A DNA stretch of 64,000 nucleotides from Streptomyces zingiberis. Lineage in GTDB: Bacteria; Actinomycetota; Actinomycetes; Streptomycetales; Streptomycetaceae. The stretch spans positions 372,001-436,000 of the forward strand of contig NZ_JAATEN010000002.1 of the NCBI RefSeq assembly GCF_012034935.1, written 5' to 3'. The notes beneath the pieces were generated by a model. That model did not search any database. It saw only the letters and a list, made by a program, of their open reading frames with translations, and was not told the origin of the DNA. Every line of letters starts with the position of its first letter. The stretch's first letter is position 1. Shown here piece by piece: positions 43,823 to 52,499 of the stretch. A program made the position numbers and the translations under genes.

Positions 43823-44407
43823 ATGACGATCCCTTCGCCGGACTCGGTTCAGGCGTGGCTGCTCGGGCTGATTTTTGGATCACCCTCCTTCGTCGTCACC
43901 ACCTTCGTTCTGGCGAATGGCCTGTGGGCGTGGTGGAGCTTCGGGAGAAGTGCGGTGGTGACAGCGGCGATAGTGTTCAACCGCTCGCAGGACCGGCTGG
44001 GCCGGCAAACCCTGAAGGTGAGGGCGAGCTGGCGGATCGCCGTGGCGTGGACCGTGTGCTACGCCTCGGCGTCGGTCGTGACGCAGATCTGGGCCGGATC
44101 CCGGTACTCTCCCGGTCAGGGAGGCGGGCTGAAAGAGTTACTGCTGTGGTCCGGGCTTTTCGGCGCGCTCGCGGTGGCGGGCTGTTTCTATCTCACGCCG
44201 TCACAAGGCCCCAAGCATGGCGACCCCTACTGGGCGCCCTACCTCGGAATGGTGGGCGGCTATGCCTTCGGCCTCCTCTGGGCGGTCGTGGCGTTCACCA
44301 GGCGCGGGCCGGAGCCGGGGGATTGGTGGGTCTGTCCCGCGGCGAGCTGTGTCGGCGTGCTCGGGTCCGCACTGCGCATGAGGATCCGGGCCGGCGCGTC
44401 ACGGTAA
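43823..44407 (+). CDS. Hypothetical membrane protein
   Basis: This protein of about 194 residues has five or six predicted helices: WLLGLIFGSPSFVVTTFVLA, ANGLWAWWSFGRSAVVTAAIV, RIAVAWTVCYASASVVTQI, LLLWSGLFGALAVAGCFYL, LGMVGGYAFGLLWAVVAF and a last one near the C terminus. The ATG at 43823 is chosen because a helix starts soon after; an upstream ATG at 43718 would add 35 residues of no clear character. Neither has a strong ribosome site. I do not recognise a family. Codon use is less biased than in neighbours, suggesting acquired DNA. Its stop is five bases from the convergent zinc-ribbon gene. Confidence 0.65.
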   Translation: MTIPSPDSVQAWLLGLIFGSPSFVVTTFVLANGLWAWWSFGRSAVVTAAIVFNRSQDRLGRQTLKVRASWRIAVAWTVCYASASVVTQIWAGSRYSPGQGGGLKELLLWSGLFGALAVAGCFYLTPSQGPKHGDPYWAPYLGMVGGYAFGLLWAVVAFTRRGPEPGDWWVCPAASCVGVLGSALRMRIRAGASR

Positions 44408-44412
44408 TCCCC

Positions 44413-44781
44413 CTACGCGAGTTCCGCGCTGAAGATCGGCTTTCCGTTCCACTTGCTGGTGGTCACGACGATCACCAGACGCCGCCCGGCAGGAACGTCG
44501 AACTCCTGCGCGCCGTCCTTACTGCCTGCCTGCTGCAGTCCGCACTCGACGCGGTGGGTCCCAGGAGTGACGGTGTGCGTAAGGCTTTTCCCCGAGGCGA
44601 GGGTTCCCACGTGGTTGGAGTCGATCCAGACCGCCATGGGCACCGCGGCGCCCATCAGCCGGGAAACCCTTTTGATCTCCAGTTGCGTCACACCGCCCGG
44701 TGACCCGATGCCGCAGCTGGGGCACGTCTCCGCACTGTCCGATACGCGATGCTCGCATTCGCGACACGCCACCATTGCCAT
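44413..44781 (-). CDS. Small zinc-ribbon protein with PEGA-like C-terminal domain
   Basis: This 122-residue protein begins with a zinc ribbon ([19 protein letters not shown], residues 6-24, four Cys), common in actinobacterial proteins with 'zinc-ribbon domain' N termini. The rest (about 40-120) is a small beta-rich domain containing [11 protein letters not shown] and [10 protein letters not shown], reminiscent of PEGA-type surface domains. The function is unknown. The ATG at 44781 has GAGGGGG upstream; ATG 44775 is also possible. It is convergent with the preceding membrane protein, only five bases apart. Confidence 0.75.
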   Translation of the reverse strand: MAMVACRECEHRVSDSAETCPSCGIGSPGGVTQLEIKRVSRLMGAAVPMAVWIDSNHVGTLASGKSLTHTVTPGTHRVECGLQQAGSKDGAQEFDVPAGRRLVIVVTTSKWNGKPIFSAELA

Positions 44782-45123
44782 GGCTGGTCCCCCTCGAAGA
44801 ATCGGCCCGGCTCGATCCTCACATGGTGGCATAGGGAAATGTCGCTGCACCTGGTTGTCCGCAGGGAGGTTTTCCAGCCCTGACGGGAAGTCGGGCACGC
44901 GGGCCCCGGCGGCGGACACGGAGAACACCCCCGGTGGGCGGATTCACAACCAAGATCGCCAGTCTGGCGGGAGCTTCCGCGTGCTTGCCCGAACCGCCCC
45001 CTGTGGCACCACCCGGATCACCGCCGTCGACCGTGCTGTCGCCGCCTTCGAACTCGCCAGTTGGTCACGGTGGGAAAGGCCGGCTGCCGGCCGGCCGGCG
45101 AGTCGGTGTGGCACGGGAATGCC
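44782..45123. other. Intergenic region, no supported gene
   Basis: These 342 bp carry short overlapping open frames on both strands but none with a ribosome site or recognisable domain. The upstream 150 bp probably contains the zinc-ribbon gene promoter. Confidence 0.45.
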
Positions 45124-45339
45124 TCACCCCTCGCCAGGCGAGACCCGGGAGAAGACACGTAGGGCGACAAACAGAGCAGCGGGGTAGACGCCCGCGGACC
45201 ACGGTTGCGGCACGACCTTCTGCGCGACCACGGTCAGGGTTGCGAGGAGCAACCACATCAGAAGGGCCCAGGGGTGCCTCAGCAGAGCCCTGACCACGAC
45301 GGTTGACCGAACCCTGAAGCCTTCCCCCACCACCCCCAC
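45124..45339 (-). CDS. Possible small two-helix membrane protein
   Basis: About 71 residues: a short basic N terminus (EGFRVRSTVVVRALL), helix WALLMWLLLATLTVVAQKV, and a second helix from AGVYPAALFVALRVF. GTG codons at 45339, 45333 and 45330 can start it, and no strong ribosome site is visible. The hydrophobic pattern is convincing but no family is recognised. It may be a real small protein or a shadow in accessory DNA. Confidence 0.4.
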   Translation of the reverse strand: MGVVGEGFRVRSTVVVRALLRHPWALLMWLLLATLTVVAQKVVPQPWSAGVYPAALFVALRVFSRVSPGEG

Positions 45340-45500
45340 GGTCAGACCGACCCTGACTCCTACCCACGGCGACGACCATGCCAGCAGCCATGATCCGCCG
45401 GGCGGTGCCTGGCTCCCCTGGTGGCGCCAAGGCCGAGGATGCGCTCGACCGGTTCGCCGCCCCCTTCGCCGCACGGGGGCTCTCCGGCGGAGGCCCCCCG

Positions 45501-46418
45501 CTACGGGCGGTCACCGGCGATGTCCTGGGCGCGTTCCAAGGCCGCCGCGCGCAGTTCCGCGGCACGGTTGAGGTCCGTGCGCTGCCGTGAGGTGAGTCCG
45601 CCCGCCTGCTCGCGGCCCACCCTGTCGGCCACCTCGGGCATATCCGCGGCCAGCGCGCATGCGCCGTCGGCCATGGCTATGCGGACCTCGGTCCGCCGCG
45701 CGGTGTCCGCGTCCGCCGCCTCATGGGCCCGGTGGGCGTCGGCGCGGGCCTCCGCCATCGAGCCGTAGGGCTGTCCCCTGTCCTTCATGCAGGATTTCCA
45801 CGCCCGCGTGGCCGCGCGCATGGCGGGACTGCTCCCGATCGGTCCGTTGAGGGCGTTGCGGGCCTCCTGCGGAACGTAGAAGACCCGGGCCGCGTCGACG
45901 GCGTCGCCGTACAGGCCGATCCGGCTCTCGGCGATGCAGCCGGTGGTGCCGAAGGTGAACTCGGGTCCGCTGGACAACCGCAGCACCGCCTGCTTCCCGG
46001 GATCACCGGAGAGGGCACGGGCGTAGGCCTTCCGCTCCGTGGCCGAGAGGCCGGACGGGTACTGGTTCTCCGGTGACGCCGCCGGGCCGGCGAACCCGTA
46101 CCCGTGGCTGCGCCGGTTCTCCAGGTCCGGCTGCCACGAGTCGTCGATGCCGGTGGTACCGCCCTCCCAGGTCGGGTAGTCGAATCCCCGCTCGTCCATG
46201 CAGCGTCTGGTCAGTTCGTACTCGGCCTGCTGGAGGGAGAGTTGCTCCTCCCGGTAGGGCCCGGCACGGACGGCCAGGTCCAGGGCGGCATCGCTGAGCT
46301 CGGCGGTGGCCGGCGCCCGGCCCGAGGCCGCCGGCCGCGCTTGCGCGCAACCGGCGGCACCTGTGACCAGCAGGGCGATGACCGCTCCGACCGCGGTGTG
46401 TCGGCCTATCGGTCGCAT
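45501..46418 (-). CDS. Lipoprotein of unknown function
   Basis: This 305-residue lipoprotein has a signal peptide with lipobox TGAAGC (Cys24). The exported part is helical and charged, with several Cys (CMDERGFDYP, TTGCIAES, SCMKDRG, GACALAAD) that could form disulfides. It resembles a widespread Streptomyces group of lipoproteins without known role, marked by the pattern CMxxRGF early in the domain. It begins 11 bp after the stop of the I36-type inhibitor gene, so the two form an operon. The ATG at 46418 is chosen as the first one with a signal peptide directly following. Confidence 0.75.
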   Translation of the reverse strand: MRPIGRHTAVGAVIALLVTGAAGCAQARPAASGRAPATAELSDAALDLAVRAGPYREEQLSLQQAEYELTRRCMDERGFDYPTWEGGTTGIDDSWQPDLENRRSHGYGFAGPAASPENQYPSGLSATERKAYARALSGDPGKQAVLRLSSGPEFTFGTTGCIAESRIGLYGDAVDAARVFYVPQEARNALNGPIGSSPAMRAATRAWKSCMKDRGQPYGSMAEARADAHRAHEAADADTARRTEVRIAMADGACALAADMPEVADRVGREQAGGLTSRQRTDLNRAAELRAAALERAQDIAGDRP

Positions 46419-46429
46419 GCCGTCACCGC

Positions 46430-46861
46430 CTACCCGCACCACCAGCTGTTGGAGCTGATGGCGTCGTTCCAGTTGCCCCCGCTCGGCTTGCTCCAGTTGA
46501 CCAGGTTCGCCGCGGAGGTGTCGCGGTTGATGACCCAGGAGGAGCCCCCGTAATTGGGGTTCTCGTAGACGACGGCCTCACAGCTCAGTCCCTCGTTGGC
46601 GATGGACGAGGCGCAGTTGTCCCAGGTGCCGGTCTGGCAGCTGCTGTGCGCGAAGGCGGACCAGCGGGTGTTGCTGCCGGACAGCTTGCCCGGGCTGCCC
46701 GCGTAGTTCGCGTCCTTCCAGAAGCAGAGGTACCCGCTCTCCTGGGGGCAGTCGGCGTACGCGGCCTGGGCGGTCGGGGCGGTCACGAAGATTCCCGCGC
46801 CGGCCGTCATGACGACACCGGCGGCTGCCGCGGCGAACCGTCGCGGAACGGTGAAACGCAT
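46430..46861 (-). CDS. Secreted peptidase-inhibitor-family-I36-type protein
   Basis: This 143-residue secreted protein has a signal peptide of about 33 residues ending AQA-AYAD. The mature part resembles the I36 (SMI-type) beta/gamma-crystallin-like inhibitors: CPQESGYLCFWKDANYAG, a middle pair of Cys (SCQTGTWDNC) and YENPNYGGSSWVI. Such proteins inhibit metalloproteases in Streptomyces, but many members are uncharacterised. GGGAGG lies just before the ATG. An inverted repeat overlaps the leader region. It heads an operon with the lipoprotein downstream. Confidence 0.88.
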   Translation of the reverse strand: MRFTVPRRFAAAAAGVVMTAGAGIFVTAPTAQAAYADCPQESGYLCFWKDANYAGSPGKLSGSNTRWSAFAHSSCQTGTWDNCASSIANEGLSCEAVVYENPNYGGSSWVINRDTSAANLVNWSKPSGGNWNDAISSNSWWCG

Positions 46862-46880
46862 ATTTCCTCCCCTGTGCGGA

Positions 46881-46898
46881 GAAGGACGGTCGTCCTTC
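46881..46898. promoter_or_regulatory. Inverted repeat in the I36 gene leader
   Basis: GAAGGACG-gt-CGTCCTTC, arms of 8 bp, lies 20 bp before the I36 start. A related sequence (AAGGACGTTGTTCCTT, minus strand) occurs about 45 bp further up. They may be paired operator sites or an RNA hairpin near the ribosome site. Confidence 0.45.
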
Positions 46899-47026
46899 CG
46901 GATGCCTCACAGCGTGGCCAACGCGGCTTCGAAGGAACAACGTCCTTTTGGCGTGGTCTAAGAACCCAGGCGGGAGACGGCTGCGGCCCTCCGAGCGGCG
47001 CCCGCCCGGAGGGCCAGGGTCCCTCC

Positions 47027-47631
47027 ATGCCGGTGAACCACAACGATCACTATCACCCCCTGCTGCTGCGGCAGGTGCCCCGCGGGGCGCGGGCCGCGCT
47101 GGACGTGGGGTGCGGCGGCGGGCGGTTCGCGCGGCTGCTCGCTGCGCGGGGCTGGACGTGGACGCGGTGGACGCCGACGCGGAGGCCCTCGCGGCGGCGC
47201 GGGCGGCCGGGGGCGGGCCCCGCTACCGCCACGCGGACGTGCGCGACACGGAACTGCCCGGCGGGCACTACGACTTCATCTCCTGCGTCGCCAGCCTGCA
47301 CCACATGGAGTTCGCGACGGTGACGAGGCTGCGGCAGGCACTGGCGCCGGGTGGGGTGCCGGCCGTCCTGGGGCTCTACCCGGTGCGGACGGTGGCCGAC
47401 GCGCTGTGGTCCGTCCCCGCCGTCGCCCTCAACACGGCGCACCGGGCGCTGAGCAGGCGCCGCCCCGGTCCGGCGGACGTCCCCGTCCCGCTGGTGTGGC
47501 CGCCGCCGCTGGGCTACGGCGAGACCCGGGCCGAGGCCGCCCGCCTGCTGCCCGGGGCCACGCTGCGGCGGCTGGTGCTCTGGCGGTATCTGCTGGTGTA
47601 CCGGGAGCCGCCCGTTCCGTCGCGGGGCTGA
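47027..47631 (+). pseudogene. Frameshifted SAM-dependent methyltransferase
   Basis: The frame from ATG 47027 reads MPVNHNDHYHPLLLRQ then motif I ALDVGCGGGRFARLLAARG. The homology then continues in the +1-displaced frame (LDVDAVDADAEALAAARAAG, then DVRDTELPGGHYDFISCVAS) to the stop at 47631. The break is at about 47150, where one C appears to be missing (cggggctggac for expected cggggcctggac). The rest is intact and keeps codon bias, so the change is recent or a sequencing error. The whole product would be about 201 residues, a class I methyltransferase close to UbiE/MenG-like types. Confidence 0.85.
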
Positions 47632-47725
47632 GGTAGGGGTGGTGCGGGACGCGCGGAAGGGGCATGCCCGTCGGGGGGCTGCCGTCCCGGCGGGCGCGTT
47701 CCGCTGCCCGCCGGGAGCGGCCGGT

Positions 47726-48274
47726 TCACTCCCCGGTGACGCCGTCCACGCCCTCGCGGAGGAGGTCGGCGTGGCCGTTGTGGCGGGCGTACTCCTCGAT
47801 GAGGTGGAGGTAGATCCAGCGGAGGCTGACGGGGCCCTGGAGCGGGGACGGGTTCGGCGGCAGCGTGCCGGTGTCGTCCAGCTCCCGGGTGGCGGCGGCC
47901 TTGCGGGAGTTCTCGATCTCCGCCCGCCAGCGGGCGAACACCTCGTCCTTGGTGAGGTCGTCGCGGAGGGTGAAGCCGCCGTCCGCCTCCGCGAGGTCGG
48001 CGCCGGAGCCGCCGGGGTCGCCGAAGACGGTGGGGGCGTCCTCGCTCAGCAGGACGCGGTGGAACCAGTTCCGCTCCACCTCGGCCAGGTGCTGCACCAG
48101 GCCGAGCAGGGTCATCTTCGAGGGTGGGACGGACGCCTCGCGCAACTGGGCGTCCGTCAGCCCCTCGCACTTGAGGGCGAGCGTCTCGCGGTGGAAGTCG
48201 AGCCAGGACTCCAGCCCGGCGCGCTCGCCGGCGGTCAGCGGCGGTTCGATCCGCTCGGGGGTCGACGATGTCAT
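47726..48274 (-). CDS. DinB/DUF664-family protein
   Basis: This 182-residue four-helix-bundle protein belongs to the DUF664 branch of the DinB superfamily. Conserved points are the MTLLGLVQHLAEVERNWF helix with the metal-ligand His, and HLIEEYARHNGHADLLRE near the end with two more His. These three His positions usually bind a divalent metal in thiol-dependent DinB-like enzymes, which in actinobacteria can use mycothiol. The ATG at 48274 starts MTSSTPERIE. It stands alone, facing the broken methyltransferase. Confidence 0.88.
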   Translation of the reverse strand: MTSSTPERIEPPLTAGERAGLESWLDFHRETLALKCEGLTDAQLREASVPPSKMTLLGLVQHLAEVERNWFHRVLLSEDAPTVFGDPGGSGADLAEADGGFTLRDDLTKDEVFARWRAEIENSRKAAATRELDDTGTLPPNPSPLQGPVSLRWIYLHLIEEYARHNGHADLLREGVDGVTGE

Positions 48275-48441
48275 GACGGCATCCTGCCATCGGTGGCTCC
48301 GGCCGGAGCAGCCCCCTCGGGGAGGCATGGTCGAGGGGGCTGCCGTCCGTGGCGTGCCGCCGGGCGTGCCGTGGTCGTGCCGTGGTCGTGCCGTCCCGCC
48401 CGGGCGACGGTCGTTGCCCCGCCGGGCGGCGGGTCGTCGTC

Positions 48442-49461
48442 CTACCGGGCGGCGGCCGTGCTGCCGTCCAGGCCGAAGAAGGTGATCATCCGCTGGGCCA
48501 TGCCGCCCTGCGGCAGGGTGTGGCCGGTGTTGGCGATGCTGATGGCCTCCACGGGCGCCTGGCTGCCCGTGGCGCCGTAGCGGGTCCGGGTCCAGTTCTG
48601 CTGCGGCTGGTCGGTGGAGGACGGGGTCTGGCTCAGGCCGTGGACGTTGGTCCACTGCTTGATCTGCTCCCCGAAGTTGGGGTACGAGAGGGTGGTGTCC
48701 TGGGTGCCGTGCCAGATCTGCACCCGTGGCCGGGGCCCGCTGTAGCCGGGGTAGGCGTTCCGGACGAGGTCGCCCCACTGCTGGGCGCTGCGGATGATCC
48801 GGCCGCCCGAGCACTCGCTGTTCCAGCTGGAGCCGTCGGTGGTGGCGAAGCAGCTGTGCGGCACCCCGCTGAAGGACGTCCCCGCCTGGAAGACGTCCGG
48901 GTAGTTGCCGAGCAGGACGTTGGTCATCATCGCGCCGGAGGAGGCCCCGACCACGAAGACCCGGCCCGGGTCCACGTTGTTCCGCTGTTTCACGTAGTCG
49001 ATCATGGACTTGATGCCCACCGGGTCACTGCCGCCGTCCCGCCGCAGCGCCTGTGGCGAGGAGACGTCGAAGCACTGCCCGCTGCGGGTCGCCGACGGGT
49101 AGACGATGATGAAGCCGTAGCGGTCGGCGAAGGACTTGAACTCCGACCCGTTGTGGAACGCCGGCCCCGAGCCGGTGCAGTAGTGCACGGCGAGCAGCAA
49201 CGCCGGGCGGGCCGCGACGTTGTCCGGCACGTACTGGTGCATGCGCAGGCCCGTCGGGTTGGTGCCGAAGTTGAACACCTCGGTGAGCTGCGCGGTGGGC
49301 GCGGCCGGGGCGGCCGCGGCGGCGGGGGCCGCCGCGCCTCCCAGGCCGAGGGCGGCCAGCAGCGCCAGTACCCCGGCGAGCAGGGCGGCGAGCGGCGGAC
49401 GTGAGCGGCGCGCGGCGGACGGAGCGGTCGCGGCGGTGGAGTCCGCGGGGCTGTCGGGCAT
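48442..49461 (-). CDS. Secreted CE1/PHB-depolymerase-family esterase
   Basis: This 339-residue secreted alpha/beta hydrolase belongs to the esterase PHB-depolymerase family that includes acetylxylan and feruloyl esterases. A long signal peptide (about 50 residues, hydrophobic LAALLAGVLALLAALGLGG, ending near AAAA-PAAPT) precedes the domain. The nucleophile Ser is in GASSGAMM (about residue 184), the oxyanion region is LLLAVHYCTGSG, Asp is in HGTQDTTLSY and His is in NTGHTLPQG. Cys pairs (SGQCFD, SCFATT, SECSGG) suggest disulfides. An AAAGGAG site precedes the ATG. It is divergent, 26 bp away, from a PucR-like regulator that may control it. Confidence 0.9.
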   Translation of the reverse strand: MPDSPADSTAATAPSAARRSRPPLAALLAGVLALLAALGLGGAAAPAAAAAPAAPTAQLTEVFNFGTNPTGLRMHQYVPDNVAARPALLLAVHYCTGSGPAFHNGSEFKSFADRYGFIIVYPSATRSGQCFDVSSPQALRRDGGSDPVGIKSMIDYVKQRNNVDPGRVFVVGASSGAMMTNVLLGNYPDVFQAGTSFSGVPHSCFATTDGSSWNSECSGGRIIRSAQQWGDLVRNAYPGYSGPRPRVQIWHGTQDTTLSYPNFGEQIKQWTNVHGLSQTPSSTDQPQQNWTRTRYGATGSQAPVEAISIANTGHTLPQGGMAQRMITFFGLDGSTAAAR

Positions 49462-49487
49462 GCCGTTCTCCTTTCTAGACTGCGGTT

Positions 49488-50822
49488 GTGAAGGGCTTGT
49501 TGCTGCGGTTGTCGGCACTGGACGCGGACGCGGCCGGCGCGGTGCGGGTGATCGCGCACTTCGAGGCGCTCATGGGCGCCGGTCCCGACGCCGTGGCGCT
49601 GGTGCGCTCGACGGCGGGCCTGGCCCGGTGCCCCGCCGGACTGGAGTCCTCCGACGGCCGGACGGTGCGGTTCGGCCCGGGCGGCGCGGCCCTGCCGGGG
49701 CCGCCCGCGCGGATCTCGGGGAGCGCCCGGTTCGGCGGTGGGGATGCGGGGCCCGCCGGGCGCGTCTGGCTGGAACGCCCCGGGCCGCCCGGTCCGTTCG
49801 ACGATCTCGTGCTGGAGTGGATGGCGCTCGCCGCGCGGACCCTCCACGGTGGCCGGCGGGCCGGGGAGCCCCCGCACGCGGCCGATCCGGCGCTGGTGGA
49901 GCTGGTGCTCTCCGAGCGGGAGGCCGTCGCCGACCGGGCGCGGGCGCTGCGGCTGCTCGGCCTCGTCCCCGAACTGCCGCTCCGCGTCGTCGCGGTGGCC
50001 CTCGCCGTACGCCCCGCGGACGGCCGGGGCGGCGCACCGCCGGGAGGCCGCGCGGTGCTGCCCACCGCCCGAGCGGCGGGAACCGGCCGCCCCGGGCCGG
50101 ATGTCGGCGTGGCGACGGTGGCGCTGCTCGGCCGGAGCGCCCTGCGCTCCGCCGCGCGGATCGCCCGGCTCGGCCCGCTCGGCGCCGTGCTCGTCCAGGA
50201 CCCGGACGGCGGCGCGACCTCCCCCGCCCGCGAGCTGCGGGCGGCGGCCGCGACCCGTGCCGGCGCGCCCGCCCCCTCGGCGGGAGGACCGGCACGGGCG
50301 GCGGGACGAGCGGGAGGAGCGAGAGGAGCGGGAGGGGCGGGACGGGCCGTGGGAGCCGGGGGACCGGGATCGACGGCAGGGACGGGCGGCATCCGCGCGG
50401 GGGTCGGCGGTCGCGTGGACGCACTCGGCGCGGGCGTCTCCTGGCGGCAGGCCCGGGCCGCGCTGCGGTTCACGGTGGCGGGCGCGCCCGAGGAGGCCGT
50501 GGCCGACCACGACGAACTGGGCCCCGCCGCCCTGCTCGCCGAGATCCCCGCCGAACGGCTGCGCGAACGGCCCGAGGTGCGGGCGCTGGCCGCCTTCGCC
50601 GCCACGGAGGGCGGCCGGACGGGGATCGCCGCCCTCGCCGCCGTCTGCCACACCGGCTCGCTGCGGCAGGCCGCCGCGGAACTCCATCTCCACCACAGCT
50701 CGGTGGCGGCGCGGCTGGCGCAGGTCGAGGACGCGCTGGGGTGGCAGCTGCGCGAGCCGGGCCACCGCTTCCACGCGCAGCTGGCGCTGTACGCGTGGCG
50801 GCTGGCGGAGGCGCCGGACTGA
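49488..50822 (+). CDS. PucR/CdaR-type HTH transcriptional regulator
   Basis: This 444-residue regulator has a C-terminal PucR-like HTH (LAAVCHTGSLRQAAAELHLHHSSVAARLAQVEDALG, about residues 380-415) that ends in the typical WQLREPGHRFHAQLALYAWRL. The N-terminal 250 residues are a diffuse sensor region (FEALMGAGPDAVALVRSTAG at the start). A Gly/Ala-rich stretch (about 258-310) interrupts it and probably varies among strains. The GTG at 49488 lies 26 bp from the divergent esterase gene, so both share one small promoter region and local control is likely. Confidence 0.82.
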   Translation: MKGLLLRLSALDADAAGAVRVIAHFEALMGAGPDAVALVRSTAGLARCPAGLESSDGRTVRFGPGGAALPGPPARISGSARFGGGDAGPAGRVWLERPGPPGPFDDLVLEWMALAARTLHGGRRAGEPPHAADPALVELVLSEREAVADRARALRLLGLVPELPLRVVAVALAVRPADGRGGAPPGGRAVLPTARAAGTGRPGPDVGVATVALLGRSALRSAARIARLGPLGAVLVQDPDGGATSPARELRAAAATRAGAPAPSAGGPARAAGRAGGARGAGGAGRAVGAGGPGSTAGTGGIRAGVGGRVDALGAGVSWRQARAALRFTVAGAPEEAVADHDELGPAALLAEIPAERLRERPEVRALAAFAATEGGRTGIAALAAVCHTGSLRQAAAELHLHHSSVAARLAQVEDALGWQLREPGHRFHAQLALYAWRLAEAPD

Positions 50823-51050
50823 GACCCGCACCGGCCCGCGGGACCGCTCCGTGGCGCGGGCCGCCGGGCGGGTTCGCCGGTTCCGGGCCTGATGGGGCTG
50901 CCGTCCGGCCGCTGGTGCCGGACCGCCTCCCCCCGGTACCGGACCGGGCGGCCGGCGGACCCGTGGCGCGACCGCGAAGCCGTCGTCCCGGGCCGCGTCC
51001 GGCGCGCCGCCGTCGCGTTCACCGCCCCGTCATCCCGCGCATCGCGCCGC

Positions 51051-52001
51051 TCACCGGCTCAGGGCCCGGCCGAGCACGGCGGTGACCTCGGCGGTGATCC
51101 GACGGATGACGGAGGCGTGTTCCACCACGCCCGCGCCGTGGAACGTCCCCGGCAGGACGTGCAGTTCGGTGGGGACCCCCGCGTCCAGCAGGGCCCGTGC
51201 GTAGTCGATGCCCTCGTCCCGTAACGGGTCGAACTGCGCCACCGTGACGTGCGCGGGAGGCAGGCCGGCGAGCTCCGCCGTCCCGGCGCGCGCGGGCGCC
51301 GCGTACGGGGAGACGCCCGCCGAGCCCGCGACGCCCGGGCCCAGATAGGCGTCCCAGCTCAGCCGCGCGTTCCGCCGGTTCCACACCGGGGTGTCGGTGA
51401 AGCGGCGCGCGCTCGGGGTGCGCAGCCGGTCGTCGAGCGCGGGGGAGACCAGGCACTGGAAGACGATCCCGGGCCCGCCGCGGTCCCGGGTGAGCAGGGT
51501 GAGCGCGGCGGCCAGGCCGGCTCCCGCGCTGTCGCCCCACACCGCGATCCGGTCGGGGCGCAGGCCGAGGTCACCGGCCCGGTCCGTGAGCCGGCACAGG
51601 CCGGTGTAGCAGTCCTCCAGGGCGGCGGGGAACCGGTGTTCGGGGGCGAGCCGGTAGTCGGGCGAGACGACCAGCGCGCCGAGCTCCCGGCAGAACCGCA
51701 GATTGCTCTCGTGGTCGACATCGGGAGAACCCACGAGGAAGCCCCCGCCGTGCAGCGCGTACAGCACGGGCAGGGGCCCGGGCGCGCCCGCCGGCCGGTA
51801 CAACCGCAACGGCAGGGCGGGCGCGCCGTCGGCGCGGGGAACGGACACGTTCTCCACCGACACCCCGGTGGTGTCGGCCGCCGCGACGACCGGGGCCACC
51901 TGCGCGGCCTGCGCCGCGCGGGCCGCCGCCGGGTCGGAGACATCCACCTCGGACATCAGGGCGACGGCGGCGGCCAGCTCCGGATCGAACGCGTAACGCA
52001 T
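51051..52001 (-). CDS. HSL-family alpha/beta hydrolase (esterase/lipase)
   Basis: This 316-residue cytoplasmic esterase is of the hormone-sensitive-lipase type (family IV). It has the oxyanion motif HGGGFLVG near residue 83, nucleophile motif GDSAGAGL (about residue 155), catalytic Asp in [11 protein letters not shown] and His in GTFHGAG. It should hydrolyse short-chain esters. The ATG at 52001 has GGAGGAG upstream. Its 3' side faces the PucR gene across about 230 bp with a short hairpin (50832-50863). Confidence 0.92.
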   Translation of the reverse strand: MRYAFDPELAAAVALMSEVDVSDPAAARAAQAAQVAPVVAAADTTGVSVENVSVPRADGAPALPLRLYRPAGAPGPLPVLYALHGGGFLVGSPDVDHESNLRFCRELGALVVSPDYRLAPEHRFPAALEDCYTGLCRLTDRAGDLGLRPDRIAVWGDSAGAGLAAALTLLTRDRGGPGIVFQCLVSPALDDRLRTPSARRFTDTPVWNRRNARLSWDAYLGPGVAGSAGVSPYAAPARAGTAELAGLPPAHVTVAQFDPLRDEGIDYARALLDAGVPTELHVLPGTFHGAGVVEHASVIRRITAEVTAVLGRALSR

Positions 52002-52226
52002 TCCGCTCCTCCGCTCCGCGCGGGTGTGGGGGGTGGCGTCGCGCGGAACCTCCAGCACGGTGCCACGGCTTCCGGGGCGCGGTCATCCGACAGGTGTCGG
52101 GAGAAACGGCCCGGTCACCCGACATCCGCGCGGGCCGGTCACGCCCGCCGGCGCGGCACCCGCCCTGCTGAGCTGCGCTCCTCCCGCAGGGCTCGGGGGT
52201 GCGCCGTGCGTTCACGTGTTCGGCTC

Positions 52227-52255
52227 TTGACGGGGCAGCCGGGCGTTTCTAGATT
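52227..52255 (+). promoter_or_regulatory. Vegetative-type promoter of the collagen-SGNH gene
   Basis: TTGACG, a 17-bp spacer and TAGATT form one of the clearest promoters of the window. The leader to the ATG at 52500 would be about 240 bases. Confidence 0.7.
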
Positions 52256-52350
52256 CACCACCGCCCGGCAGGAGGACGTCCGCGGACGCCCGGAGCGCGG
52301 CCGGGACGGTCCGCCGGAGCGTCAACGGGCGGCGACACGTACTTCAGTTC

Positions 52351-52374
52351 GTTGCTGTTGCTGTTGCTGTTGCT
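52351..52374. repeat. Hexanucleotide repeat (gttgct)4
   Basis: Four perfect hexamers followed by a variant (gtgctt), in the predicted 5' leader of the SGNH gene. Slippage could alter leader length. Confidence 0.85.
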
Positions 52375-52499
52375 GTGCTTGCGCTCCGTGCGTTCGCCGG
52401 GTTCGCCGCCGGTTTCCCCCGGTGGTTCCGGTTTCCCGTGGGGCGCCCGGACGCTTCCCGGCCGGGCCGCGCCGGCGGAGCCTCAGAGAGGGGCCGAGA

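Larger units (their letters stand above)
52002..52499. other. Divergent control region with promoter and hexamer repeat
   Basis: These 498 bp between the HSL-type hydrolase and the collagen-SGNH gene hold a promoter at 52227-52255 and a (gttgct)4 repeat at 52351-52374. The repeat would lie in the transcribed leader of the SGNH gene. No gene is supported. Confidence 0.6.

Noticed and set aside
44934..45187. Plus-strand frames that might encode a transposase-like tail
   Set aside because: A short stretch looks vaguely protein-like, but no DDE motif, inverted repeats or start could be found.
50832..50863. Short hairpin between the PucR and HSL-hydrolase genes
   Set aside because: Nine-base arms with a 14-base loop in very GC-rich DNA could be chance; not listed as a terminator.
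51249..52499. Upstream in-frame extension of the collagen-SGNH gene
   Set aside because: It is antisense to the HSL-type hydrolase and crosses a clear promoter; the ATG at 52500 with a ribosome site is preferred.
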